Shown here: positions 49,576 through 58,342 of the stretch, one piece after another | How positions within the stretch are numbered: the stretch's first letter is position 1 | Layout: every line of letters starts with the position of its first letter | NCBI RefSeq assembly: GCF_001192835.1 | Contig: NZ_DF968183.1 | Location: forward strand, 1 to 64,000 | Source of the DNA: Lentimicrobium saccharophilum | GTDB taxonomy: Bacteria; Bacteroidota; Bacteroidia; Bacteroidales; Lentimicrobiaceae | Reading direction: 5' to 3' | DNA: 64,000 nucleotides | Program-made: the position numbers and the translations under genes | Notes under the pieces: generated by a model | Told to the model about the DNA's origin: nothing | Databases searched by the model: none | The model's input: the letters and a program-made list of their open reading frames with translations, nothing else

Positions 49576-49906
49576 CACGAATGCAACGAGTGGATTAGCA
49601 ACCCGGTTCGCATCCGTCTTCCCGATGCGTGCCAATGATTTCTCTCGGAGATAATTGAACCACAATAGGCACAACTTGTCCCGGCTACTTTGCCGGGAAT
49701 AGATCACAAAATAACTTAACAGATCGACAACATTATCACATTCTTTCATTCTCAAATCATCACATTACACTTGTTCCTCGTCCCGACACTTTTTCCTTCC
49801 CCTTGTCTCCCCGTCTCCTTGTCTCCTTGTCCCATTCAGGTGAGTTGTACCTTTAACCAAACCGTCCGTCCCTCGTCCCTTTTAAGCGTCCCTCGTCCCT
49901 TTTAAG
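49576..49906 (+). repeat. left copy of a direct repeat of about 340 bp bracketing the ABC cluster
   Basis: This block is colinear with 56866-57223. Shared anchors in order include CCACAATAGGCACAAC, TGTCCCGGCTACTTTGCCGG, TTCTTTCATTCTCAAAT, CCCTTGTCTCC, CCCATTC(A/G)GGTGAGTTGTAC and CCGTCCGTCCCTCGTCCCT. The copies differ by substitutions and small indels. Confidence 0.8.
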
Positions 49907-49980
49907 CGTCCCTCGTCCCTTTTAAGCGTCCCTCGTCCCTTTTAAGCGTCCCTCGTCCCTTTTTAGCGTCCCTCGTCCCT
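49866..49980 (+). repeat. 20-bp tandem repeat array
   Basis: GCGTCCCTCGTCCCTTTTAA is repeated in an exact 20-bp register with about six copies of the CCCTCGTCCCT core. Only two degenerate units occur at the matching place downstream (57183-57223), so the array has expanded here. Bases 49981-50184 hold nothing else that I can support. Confidence 0.92.
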
Positions 49981-50184
49981 GACCCTAACGGCCTGCGGTG
50001 AGCGATTGCGATCGGAAAGACCCATGCCAAAGTACAACTGCCTGTAGCCATCGTAACGAGACCTTCAATTCCTGCCCTTAAAACCCATGTAAGTCAATGT
50101 CATTCCGGGCGTTAGCGAAGAACCGATTGCCTGTGACCGGGGGCTCACCAAAGTAATCTTATAATTTAACCGGACAGCAGTGGT

Positions 50185-51360
50185 TTAAAAATTGTATTTC
50201 AACCTCAGGAATACCTGGTTGATTTTGGACCGCTCACCGTTCAGATTGGCATCGAAATGCTGCCAGATAAAAGAGAAACCGATATCCTGCGCAAGTGAAT
50301 AATCAACCGCTGGTCCGGCATAATAGCCATTCAGGTCGGGAAACCACATCGCAGCCATGGAAAGGTTAAACAATGGCATAACTACCCAGGTGAACTGACC
50401 AAATGCGGTAAACTCAGAAAAGGCGAGGTCCTTTGATGAGAAATTCCGGGCGTATAAATTGCTTATATTGCTGATATCTAATGGATTGTTACAATACATG
50501 AATTGAATCTGTGCCATTGAATTGTCCTTAAACAATCTGTCCAGGCCAGCGGTAACCAGCAGCGTGCTCCCGTCACCTGCAGCATCCTCTATCGGAACAA
50601 ACCAGGTGCCCTCACCCCGGAATGACATATTCCTGACTGAACCGGACCAGCCTGCTCCGGCGACAAATTCTTCACTGTTCATAAATCCGGAGAGTATCTG
50701 AAAATCGTATTTCAATGCATTGAACCGGTAAAGGGCAGCCGCAGTCACCTTATTCTCTTCACCGGCCTTTATTGCAAACTCTGCAACCGAAGAGGAGGAG
50801 GGGAAAAACTGCAACCTGAGGGCATCGCTTCCTGGCCTTTCGGCATAATCAAAATCAAAAAATGAATAGGCATTGAAAATGTCGTTTGGATTCCAGACAA
50901 ATGTTTGACCCCAGTTAATCCGCTGTCTGCCTATGGTAAGCTGAAATTTGTTGTGATGAAGATCAAGCCACAATCTGTCGATGGTTGTATTTAGAAGAAA
51001 AGACTGCTCCTCAATGATGTTCCATGATAAATCTGCCACTCCGTCGTCGTAACCGATCATGTCTGCGTAAAGTTTGCCGTACCTGACCATGTCTCCTGTA
51101 AAAAGCCGGTTCCGGAACTCAGCGGCGAAAGTTATTTTATCGTTCAGATAGCCTTTAAAGTTCAGCCGGTTATGAATAATGTTTTCGTTAAGGAAAGGGC
51201 CGGAAAGGGAATCAAAGGCAGCGCTTTGTATAGTGGAAAGATAACCGGCCAGGGTGATCACCTTCTCTTTTTCCTGACAATTTCCTGAAGACAGGAAAAG
51301 AAATATTGCATGAAAAACAAAAACAGCCCTGATAAATATGATATGTACCGAGTCAGACAT
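50185..51360 (-). CDS. outer-membrane beta-barrel protein (DUF1302/alginate-export-like)
   Basis: This 391-aa protein begins with a hydrophobic export signal (about residues 5-28, ending SSGNCQ). Amphipathic strands follow, with the GRQRINWGQTFVWNPNDIF motif typical of DUF1302/alginate-export-like barrels, and the chain ends in a strand with terminal Phe (VFLRLKYNF), the usual signal for barrel insertion. A longer frame starts at 51444, but ATG at 51360 gives the signal peptide and lies just after the ATPase stop (51362). It is the last gene of the ABC operon, so it may be the outer-membrane end of that export route; this is inferred from context. Confidence 0.8.
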   Translation of the reverse strand: MSDSVHIIFIRAVFVFHAIFLFLSSGNCQEKEKVITLAGYLSTIQSAAFDSLSGPFLNENIIHNRLNFKGYLNDKITFAAEFRNRLFTGDMVRYGKLYADMIGYDDGVADLSWNIIEEQSFLLNTTIDRLWLDLHHNKFQLTIGRQRINWGQTFVWNPNDIFNAYSFFDFDYAERPGSDALRLQFFPSSSSVAEFAIKAGEENKVTAAALYRFNALKYDFQILSGFMNSEEFVAGAGWSGSVRNMSFRGEGTWFVPIEDAAGDGSTLLVTAGLDRLFKDNSMAQIQFMYCNNPLDISNISNLYARNFSSKDLAFSEFTAFGQFTWVVMPLFNLSMAAMWFPDLNGYYAGPAVDYSLAQDIGFSFIWQHFDANLNGERSKINQVFLRLKYNF

Positions 51361-51361
51361 T

Positions 51362-52048
51362 TTATTCACGATTATCATCCGACACGACTTTCCCGTCTTC
51401 AAGCGTGATGATGCGGTGAGCCATCTTAACCACGCGGGGGTCATGTGTTGAAAAAATAAAGGTTATTCTTTCTTCCTGGTTGAGTTTTTTCATGATTTCA
51501 AGAAGATTTGTCGCCGCCCTTGAATCAAGATTTGCCGTGGGCTCATCGGCCAGCACAAATTTCGGTCTTGATGCAAGCGCTCTGGCCACCGCTACGCGCT
51601 GTTGCTGCCCACCCGAAAGTTTTGCAGGCCGGCTGTTGATCCTGTCGCCCAGGCCTACGGCCGTTAACAACTCAAGGGTCCGCTCATCCTTTTTTTGCTT
51701 AGGCCATTTCTGTAGCGTCATGATAAACTCTACATTTTCCCTCGCCGTGAGTACCGGCACCAGGTTATAGGATTGAAATACAAATCCGATGTTATTCAAT
51801 CTGAAGTCGATCAGTTGCGAAGGTTTAAGTTCCGCAAGGTTGGTGCCGTCTATAATAATTTCACCCGAAGTGGGCATGTCAAGTCCGCCAATCAGGTTCA
51901 GCAGGGTGGTTTTGCCCGAACCTGAAGGGCCCACGATTGCCGCAAATTCAGCTTCCTCAAAGTCCAGACTTACATTATTCACTGCGTGGACCTTAACCTC
52001 TGTGGAATTGTATATCTTATTTACATTTTTCAGTTCGAGGATTTTCAT
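51362..52048 (-). CDS. ABC transporter ATP-binding protein (LolD/MacB-like)
   Basis: This 228-aa ATPase has Walker A GPSGSGKTTLL (about 40-50), Q-loop FVFQSYNLVPVL, signature LSGGQQQRVAVARAL, Walker B FVLADEPTANLD and H-loop STHD. It matches the MacB/LolD/FtsE group, whose members drive FtsX-like permeases to pull substrates from the inner membrane. It follows the permease genes by 23 bases in the same operon. Confidence 0.93.
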   Translation of the reverse strand: MKILELKNVNKIYNSTEVKVHAVNNVSLDFEEAEFAAIVGPSGSGKTTLLNLIGGLDMPTSGEIIIDGTNLAELKPSQLIDFRLNNIGFVFQSYNLVPVLTARENVEFIMTLQKWPKQKKDERTLELLTAVGLGDRINSRPAKLSGGQQQRVAVARALASRPKFVLADEPTANLDSRAATNLLEIMKKLNQEERITFIFSTHDPRVVKMAHRIITLEDGKVVSDDNRE

Positions 52049-52071
52049 AGCCTCCCGGTTTATATTTTGGG

Positions 52072-53499
52072 TTAATCTGTTCTGAGTGCTTCAAGCGGAT
52101 TTAATCTGAGTGCCTTTCGTGCAGGCCAGAGAGAAGAAATGATTGCGGTGGCTACTACCATCGCCGTAACAAATACGAAAAAGCCGAATGGCACGACCGG
52201 ATATACTTTTGCCGCAAACCCCATAGCTTCAAATCCTTCGCCCCAGCCTGAAAAATGGATCCCGGTTTTTCCGAGGATTTCCGTAATAATCCACCCGGAA
52301 AACATGCCGGCAACTGCTCCGACCAGTGTCAGAAAAACAGTTTCCAGCATAATCATCTGAAATATCCTGCGACGGTTCATCCCGATGGCCATCAGCATGC
52401 CCAGTTCCTTTGTCCGTTCAAGAATTGACATCAGCATGGTGTTGATGATGCCAAAGGCAAGGGCAAGCATAATAATCCCGATAAAAATGAAATAGTAAAT
52501 AATCATGAAATCATGCATCAATGCAGCATCGGGAGCCAGTTCTTTCCATGTCATCACAGCATTGCCGTCTGCAATCCGGCTTAGTTTGTCCCTGACTACC
52601 CCGGCATCATCAATATTTTTGAGTAAAATGGAAATCTCATGGTTGAGGATTTCACCTCCTCCGTAAAGTTTTGCCAGCTCCCTTGCATTCACAAAAACAG
52701 CAGTCTGGTCAAATCCCGTGTTGGTGGTCTTGTATATACCGCACACCCTGAATATTCCCTGGACAGGGGTTCCCCTTAAGTCGGAAAAGGTGACCTGGAT
52801 TTTGTTCCTGAGCCTGTAATCCAGCGCGTATTCAGTGATAAGCCGGCCAGCTTTGTCTAATTCCCTTTTATTGAATTCCTGCTTCAGCATTTCCCTGAAG
52901 TCGCCGGGCGACCTGAACCGTTTATCTTTATGCTTTTCGAGTTTTGCAAGAATATCTGCCCGGATTCTTTCTTCCTTGAGCTTCGCGATGACGCCGTCCG
53001 TAATTATATATTGTTTCAGTTTCAGCAATCCGGCGGTTTTATCACTGATAAGTATGTCGGCCGGGCTTTGCTTATCAGGATATCTTCCGCCTCCGGGCAC
53101 GATCTTTTTATAAATTTCCGTAACCTGTCTTTCTTTCTCAGGATCTACACCATAGATGATCACCCCCGTGTTTGCCCAGGGCGTATTTGCCATTGCGAAA
53201 ATCCTTGTCCTGTTTACCCGGCCGGCTAGTTCTTTCAAAGAATCTATACCATTTGTAAGTTGATCATAATTCTTTATGGTGAGATCGATCTCCTCATTTT
53301 TAAGGTATTCTTTGTTGTGAATCTGAACATGAGATACTTCATTATATATGGCATCATGCAGGCGCTGATTGATCCAGCCCTCCATGATCCCCACAAGAAG
53401 CACCCCGGATATAATGCCGATGGTTACGGCCACTATCACCACCAGGCTTCGTTTCCTGTTACGCCACAAATTCTTCCAGGCGATCGACCAAATCATCAT
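52072..53499 (-). CDS. FtsX/MacB-type ABC transporter permease
   Basis: This 475-aa permease has the FtsX-family topology: one N-terminal transmembrane segment after MIWSIAWKNLWRNRKRS (about 18-40), a large periplasmic MacB_PCD domain (about 40-330), then three C-terminal segments (FIGIIMLALAFGIINTML, LVGAVAGMFSGWII, PVVPFGFFVFVTAMVVATAI). The linker MLMAIGMNRRRIFQMI is typical of LolC/LolE/MacB. It pairs with the second permease to form a heterodimer. Gap to the next permease is 10 bases. Confidence 0.92.
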   Translation of the reverse strand: MMIWSIAWKNLWRNRKRSLVVIVAVTIGIISGVLLVGIMEGWINQRLHDAIYNEVSHVQIHNKEYLKNEEIDLTIKNYDQLTNGIDSLKELAGRVNRTRIFAMANTPWANTGVIIYGVDPEKERQVTEIYKKIVPGGGRYPDKQSPADILISDKTAGLLKLKQYIITDGVIAKLKEERIRADILAKLEKHKDKRFRSPGDFREMLKQEFNKRELDKAGRLITEYALDYRLRNKIQVTFSDLRGTPVQGIFRVCGIYKTTNTGFDQTAVFVNARELAKLYGGGEILNHEISILLKNIDDAGVVRDKLSRIADGNAVMTWKELAPDAALMHDFMIIYYFIFIGIIMLALAFGIINTMLMSILERTKELGMLMAIGMNRRRIFQMIMLETVFLTLVGAVAGMFSGWIITEILGKTGIHFSGWGEGFEAMGFAAKVYPVVPFGFFVFVTAMVVATAIISSLWPARKALRLNPLEALRTD

Positions 53500-53509
53500 A
53501 ATTCAGATT

Positions 53510-54931
53510 TTAACCTTTCAGGGCTTCTGTTTCTTTCATTTTTTCAATTTTCCGCAACGGATAAAGTGTCGCCAGCGCGACCATCAAAGCGACGATGGCG
53601 GCCTGCCAGTAAAAATATGGGCCAAACCATGCAGCCGGCATTACTGCTTCCCAGCCCCATTCCTCCATCATATTGGCCAGTTCTCCTTTCAGTACAAACG
53701 GATAATGGTAATAGTACAATATCAGCGGTGTGCCGGCAAGCAATCCGCCTGCCAGGCCCACAGCGCCAAGCAGCATCATTTCTATTGCAACAATTCTTTT
53801 AAGCTTCCTTTTTTGCATTCCGATGGCCACCAGAACGCCGAATTCCCTTTTCCTTTCGGAAACCATCATCAGCACTGTTCCGAATATGCCGAAGAAAATG
53901 ATAAAGTAAAGAAGCCCCAGCATTGCAATGCCGCTCTGATTGTCACCCTGGATTTGCTGATACAGGACCGGGTTAAGCTCATACCAGGTCCTGGCTGTTG
54001 TGTTTTTGTCCGGCAGCAGGGCATTAATCCGGGCTTTGACTGTTTTTACTGTACGGCTTGATTTATCGGTAAGATTAACCACCAATGAGGTTATTTTACC
54101 TTCCGCATCAAACAATGCCTGTGCAGCCGGTATGGTCATAACAATCAACTTGTTGTCAATTTCGGGAGACGGAATTTTAATGATGCCCCTTACCGGGAAT
54201 ATCCCGGTTGCCGTAACACCATGATACCCCTGCCCCATAAGAATAACCGAATCTCCGACCGATACTTTCAGATAACCGGCAAGCCGGTCAGAAACAAGAA
54301 TCCCTGCGTCATCCCCGGTAAGATATCCATTTGCCACTTCCGTAAATCTGAGAATCTCCGGTAAGTAAAGGTCAGCTTCTTCTTCCGTAAGTTCCAGTTC
54401 GCGCTTAAGTCTGTCGGCCGATGAATAGGACCGGCCTGGAATCATTTTCAGTTTATCCGTTAGATCATCAGAAACTGAACCTGTATCCGTTAAACCCTTT
54501 ATTGCCTCCTCTGTGATTCTGTATTTTACCAGTTTGCTTTCAGGATCAGAAAAGCTTTTTTCTTTTACCGGGTCAATCGCCATCACAGCCACCCCCTTGG
54601 TTTGTATGCCATTGGATGCCAAAGTAAAAGATTCGAGGTGCGGGGTTACCGAAACAACTTTATCCAGCCTGGAAATTGCTTCAACGGTGGATTCATCATA
54701 GTCAAATGAGTTGTCAATCAGTGGATTGTCCTGATATTTATTGTGTTGGACCTGCAGGTAGCCGGTAAACGATTCAATCAGATTGTTGATCATCTGATCG
54801 TAAGTACCTAGTTGATACGATCTCATGATTACCGCGAAAAAAACCGCGAAAAAAACAGAAGCTGAAGTAATGACGGTGCGGCGTCTGTTTCTCCAGAGAT
54901 TTCGCCAGGCTATTTTAAACTCCTCCTTCAT
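53510..54931 (-). CDS. FtsX/MacB-type ABC transporter permease
   Basis: This 473-aa paralogue of the preceding permease has the same layout: MKEEFKIAWRNLWRNRRRTVIT before the first transmembrane segment, a periplasmic domain of about 290 residues, and three C-terminal segments (LGLLYFIIFFGIFGTVLMM, MMLLGAVGLAGGLLAGTPLIL, YWQAAIVALMVALATLYPL). The VLVAIGMQKRKLKRIV loop marks the FtsX family. Two different permeases with one ATPase resemble the LolCDE arrangement. Confidence 0.92.
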   Translation of the reverse strand: MKEEFKIAWRNLWRNRRRTVITSASVFFAVFFAVIMRSYQLGTYDQMINNLIESFTGYLQVQHNKYQDNPLIDNSFDYDESTVEAISRLDKVVSVTPHLESFTLASNGIQTKGVAVMAIDPVKEKSFSDPESKLVKYRITEEAIKGLTDTGSVSDDLTDKLKMIPGRSYSSADRLKRELELTEEEADLYLPEILRFTEVANGYLTGDDAGILVSDRLAGYLKVSVGDSVILMGQGYHGVTATGIFPVRGIIKIPSPEIDNKLIVMTIPAAQALFDAEGKITSLVVNLTDKSSRTVKTVKARINALLPDKNTTARTWYELNPVLYQQIQGDNQSGIAMLGLLYFIIFFGIFGTVLMMVSERKREFGVLVAIGMQKRKLKRIVAIEMMLLGAVGLAGGLLAGTPLILYYYHYPFVLKGELANMMEEWGWEAVMPAAWFGPYFYWQAAIVALMVALATLYPLRKIEKMKETEALKG

Positions 54932-54949
54932 GCCTTAAAATTTCAGTTT

Positions 54950-55714
54950 TCAACGCACAATTTTCATGTTCTGCTGAGAAAAATAACTTTCAGCGATCGG
55001 AATATTGTATTTAATTTCCCTGATCTCAATCAGGGTTTTATTTTCCGGCTCTTCCTCAGGCACCAGTTCGATTTTTGAGGTTATGGTTCTTCCGCCCATT
55101 ACTTTAATATCCGAACCGGTTTCAGTTCTCACCAGGTAGCCGTCTTCATCGTACAATTCCGCCTTTAATACCAGAAAATCATTTTTATCAATCCATCTTA
55201 CCTGCCTGCCCCAGACAATGGAGGCATTTTCCCTTGCTGTCATCCTGATTTTGTAACACAGGCGCTCCCCGATGCGCTCTTCTCCGGCAATTTCGTGGAT
55301 ATAGTCATTTACCAGTGAGGATTCCCTCAGGATATCGTCGTTTGTGTAATCCGATCCCATCCAGCCCTGCGACATCATGGAAGGCGGCAGTTTTATCAGC
55401 CTGCTGATTACAGGATTCCAGCTCCACATCTCAGCGCCTCTTTTGAGGAATGTCTGGCCTGCTTCTTTGGGCGGGTCTGTGATCAGTGTGAGGGAGAAAT
55501 CCCTGCCCAGCGCCCAGCTCTTGAATCCGATGGTCCGTTGCCATCCGGGCCGGATGATGGTCATGGTCATAACATTGTAACTGCTTTTCTCCCCGTTGAA
55601 CTTTTCATCAGCTTTTTTAACAATCTCGGTGGCCGTGAGTGACTGCGCCAAAAGTGCCGTTGAACCCAACAATGGCAGGAGGAAAATATGCAAAAAGGCA
55701 AATCTGGTTTTCAT
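54950..55714 (-). CDS. LolA-like outer-membrane lipoprotein-sorting protein
   Basis: This 254-aa periplasmic protein has a signal peptide (1-24, ending LLAQ). It matches the LolA-like 'outer membrane lipoprotein-sorting protein' fold: LTATEIVKKADEKFNGEKSS, FLKRGAEMWSWNPVISRLIKLPP, WMGSDYTNDDI, and RQVRWIDKNDFLVLKAELYDEDG. These half-barrel proteins bind acyl chains. It heads the operon, followed 18 bases later by the first permease, so it likely shuttles the substrate of the ABC complex across the periplasm. Lipid rather than lipoprotein cargo is possible. Confidence 0.87.
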   Translation of the reverse strand: MKTRFAFLHIFLLPLLGSTALLAQSLTATEIVKKADEKFNGEKSSYNVMTMTIIRPGWQRTIGFKSWALGRDFSLTLITDPPKEAGQTFLKRGAEMWSWNPVISRLIKLPPSMMSQGWMGSDYTNDDILRESSLVNDYIHEIAGEERIGERLCYKIRMTARENASIVWGRQVRWIDKNDFLVLKAELYDEDGYLVRTETGSDIKVMGGRTITSKIELVPEEEPENKTLIEIREIKYNIPIAESYFSQQNMKIVR

Positions 55715-55997
55715 AAACGATAAAACTGATTACTTGTCATTCCTGAAGATTGAAATATACAATTTTTTTCGGTTACTAAGTGAAATTCGACGGTTTATTG
55801 CCGGGTGCTTCTGCCTGTTGCTTGTATTTCAATGTTTTACAGTGATTTTTTTTTTCATCCGTCGCCTGAAGATTCCGGTGCCCCAGGCCAGAAGCGGAGC
55901 CGGCAGGCACTGGCGCGTGCCGCGGGCCTTTCAAAGGTGAATCTGTACCGGTGGTCGAGCGTAGCCGAGACCAACCGTGACCAGCCTAGATTACTTT

Positions 55998-56130
55998 CCC
56001 CACGCAATGACGCAAAGCCGCAAGGGTTTTGTTGGGTTTCCCGCAATTCCTGGCTTCCCCGCAGGGCCAGGCCACAACAATCAACGACCTGACCTGACAA
56101 GTTTTCTTTCATCTTGTTAGGTCTTCTTGT
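55998..56130 (+). repeat. composite dispersed element, copy E4
   Basis: Starts CCCCACGCAATGACGCAAAG; middle CTTCCCCGCAGGGCCAGGCC; ends in hairpin GACCTGACAAG/CTTGTTAGGTC (56091-56123, with G-U pairs) plus TTCTTGTTTT. The block before it (55935-55997) matches that before E3. Bases 55715-55934 show no gene. Confidence 0.72.
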
Positions 56131-56233
56131 TTTAAATAGTGCTTTCCTTCCCGTCGCGCACCATGAACCTTGCAAAGAGAATTAAAAACCACAATAGGCA
56201 CAACTTGTCCCGGCTACTTTGCCGGGAATAGAT

Positions 56234-56601
56234 CACAATAGATCAAACCCAGTTAGCGCGCGTCTCAAGACGCGTGCCACGGACTTCAGCAGAATTAAGC
56301 CTGCATAACATACCCCGCGCAAAGACGCTACGACGCAAAGATTATATAGCGTCCCCGCAACTCCTGACTTCCCCACAGGGCCTGGCTGCAACAAACAACG
56401 ACCTGGCCTGACAAATCTTCTTCCGACTTGTCAGGTCTTCTTGATTTTGAATAGTGCTTCTCCTCCGGAAGCATGCCACGAAGTTTGCCACGAATGCACG
56501 AATGCAATGAGTGGAATAGCTAACCCGGCTCGCTTGCGTCTTCCCGATGCGTTCCAAGGATTTTTCACAGAGGAAATTAAACCACATTAGCCACAATAGG
56601 G
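56234..56601 (+). repeat. 368-bp tandem duplication, copy 1 (contains E5 at 56313-56443)
   Basis: CACAATAGATCAAACCCAG at 56234 recurs at 56602, a period of 368 bp. The unit holds a small hairpin GCGTCT-CA-AGACGC, composite element E5 with stem CCTGACAAATC/GACTTGTCAGG (56407-56435), a CACGAATGCACGAATG block and CCACATTAGCCACAATAGG. Confidence 0.9.
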
Positions 56602-56969
56602 CACAATAGATCAAACCCAGTTAGCGCGCGTCTCAAGACGCGTGCCACGGACTTCAGCAGAATTAAGCCTGCATAACATACCCCGCGCAAAGACGCTACG
56701 ACGCAAAGATTATATAGCGTCCCCGCAACTCCTGACTTCCCCACAGGGCCTGGCTGCAACAAACAACGACCTGGCCTGACAAATCTTCTTCCGGCTTGTC
56801 AGGTCTTCTTGATTTTGAATAGTGCTTCTCCTCCGGAAGCATGCCACGAAGTTTGCCACGAATGCACGAATGTAATGAGTGGAATAGCTAACCCGGCTCG
56901 CTTGCGTCTTCCCGACACGTTCCACGGAGTTTCCACGGAGGTAATTAACCACAATAGGCACAACATGTC
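56602..56969 (+). repeat. 368-bp tandem duplication, copy 2 (contains E6 at 56681-56811)
   Basis: Nearly identical to copy 1, with scattered differences (for example CCGGCTTG for CCGACTTG and TGTAATGAG for TGCAATGAG), most of them in the last 60 bases, so the duplication is recent. Its hairpin is at 56775-56803. Confidence 0.9.
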
Positions 56970-57223
56970 CCGGCTACTTTGCCGGGAATAGAGCACAATA
57001 GAAACCACCAGATCGGCAACATTGTCACATTTTCATATTCTCACATTCTTTCATTCTCAAATTCTCAAATCATCACATCACACCCGTCCCTCGTCCCGAC
57101 ACTTTTATTCTTCCCCTTGTCTCCCGGTCTCCTTGTCTCCCTGTCCCATTCGGGTGAGTTGTACTTTTAATCAAACCGTCCGTCCCTCGTCCCTATTGGG
57201 CATCCCTCGTCCCTTTTAAGCCG
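56866..57223 (+). repeat. right copy of the direct repeat bracketing the ABC cluster
   Basis: Colinear with 49576-49906 (anchors listed there). It carries only about two CCCTCGTCCCT units. Together the two copies enclose the repeats plus the five-gene operon 50185-55714. Confidence 0.8.
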
Positions 57224-57250
57224 CTGACACTCCTGTAAAAATTATCTACC

Positions 57251-57489
57251 GGAAACGTGCTTACGTTTTACTGAAAACGTGCTTACGTTTTACTGAAAAC
57301 GTGCTTACGTTTTACTAAAGTCATGCTTACGTTTTACTGAAAACGTGCTTACGTTTTCCAAAAACGTCCTGATGTTTTCTCAAAAACGACTTGATGTTTT
57401 CTCAAAAACGACTTGATGTTTTCCCCAAAACGACCTGATGTTTTTCAAAAACGACATGATGTTTTACCCAAAACGACCTGATGTTTTGG
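57251..57489. repeat. 11-unit tandem array of ~22-bp palindromic units
   Basis: Units 1-5 (57251-57360) have the form AAAACGTGCTTACGTTTT plus ACTG, with a perfect 7-bp dyad (AAAACGT/ACGTTTT). Units 6-11 (57361-57489) have the form AAAACGACTTGATGTTTT plus a 3-5 base linker. Unit 4 is mutated (AAAGTCATGCTTACG). The array starts 47 bases downstream of the lipoprotein gene's stop on that gene's strand. There are no variable spacers, so it is not CRISPR. Confidence 0.92.
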
Positions 57490-57535
57490 AACGATCCTTT
57501 ATAGTCTGAAAAACAAGCAGTTGAAGAACGCCCGC

Positions 57536-58342
57536 TTATTTACACTCCACCTTCACATTCAACTCATACGAATGCAGGGTATAGGAGTTCAGGTATCCGA
57601 TGGATCCCCTGATCTTCGTGAGGTTGCTGTCGGCGTCGAAATCGTAGAAGTATTGATAATACACGATATGATTGGGGTCGTTCATGTACCTGACAATCTT
57701 GCTTTTTACCGCCTGACGGGTGTTCTTCCCCAGCAACAGTTCATTTTCGGCGGGATCTGAGGCGCTTTCATATTCGCTGTTCATCAGCGCGTAGGCATTC
57801 GGCTGAAGTTCAAAATCATAATATTCGTACTTAATGGTGTCCACGGCCGGGAAGATGTTCGGCTTCAGGACCCTCGTCCGCTTTCCGTCGCTGTAGCTGT
57901 AATAAAGGGTGTCGTAGCTGCTGTCCCACAGCTTGCGGATTGACCTTGTCAGGTAACCGTCGTAATCATACTCAAACCAGGTGGTGTCGTTCCGGAAGGG
58001 GAGCACGGCGGTCTTCATGCCGGGCAGGCCCTGAGCGTTCAGGTGGTAGATGGCGGTGTAAGCCGGGGAGCCGTCGCCTTCGAAGTAGTTTCTGAATATC
58101 TGCAGGGCGCCGTAACTGTATTCCGCGTAAAATTCAATATTCCCGTTGGCGGTGTCGTAGGTAATGACTTTGATGAGTTGCTGATCCGGGCCATACGCAT
58201 AGCTGTGCATCATCTTACCGGATTCATTGCTGATGGAAGCTATCCCGCAGAATTTATCCCCGGGATCAGGCGGTGCAGGCGGATCTTTGTGGCAGGAAGC
58301 CAGGATCAGAGCGGAAAACAAAACGGTAAGGAGGTTTTTCAT
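57536..58342 (-). CDS. lipoprotein with RHS/YD-like repeats, function unknown
   Basis: This 268-aa protein has a lipobox LILASC near residue 17 followed by a Pro-rich linker (HKDPPAPPDPGD). The body shows repeated aromatic strand pairs such as SYAYGPDQQLIKVITYD, YDYDGYLTRSIRK and YDFDADSNLTKIRG, resembling single YD-type repeats found in many Bacteroidota lipoproteins. It should lie on a membrane surface. No function can be assigned. The palindromic array lies just downstream. Confidence 0.78.
   Translation of the reverse strand: MKNLLTVLFSALILASCHKDPPAPPDPGDKFCGIASISNESGKMMHSYAYGPDQQLIKVITYDTANGNIEFYAEYSYGALQIFRNYFEGDGSPAYTAIYHLNAQGLPGMKTAVLPFRNDTTWFEYDYDGYLTRSIRKLWDSSYDTLYYSYSDGKRTRVLKPNIFPAVDTIKYEYYDFELQPNAYALMNSEYESASDPAENELLLGKNTRQAVKSKIVRYMNDPNHIVYYQYFYDFDADSNLTKIRGSIGYLNSYTLHSYELNVKVECK

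Noticed and set aside
49866-49980. CRISPR array or coding repeat
   Set aside because: A pure 20-bp tandem repeat with no spacers; 20 is not a multiple of three and no gene frame spans it.
55805-57008. Small open frames in the downstream repeat field
   Set aside because: They are made of the duplicated intergenic elements and recur in tandem as a consequence.
57251-57489. CRISPR array
   Set aside because: Units are contiguous and almost identical, with only 2-5 base linkers; there are no unique spacers and no cas genes.
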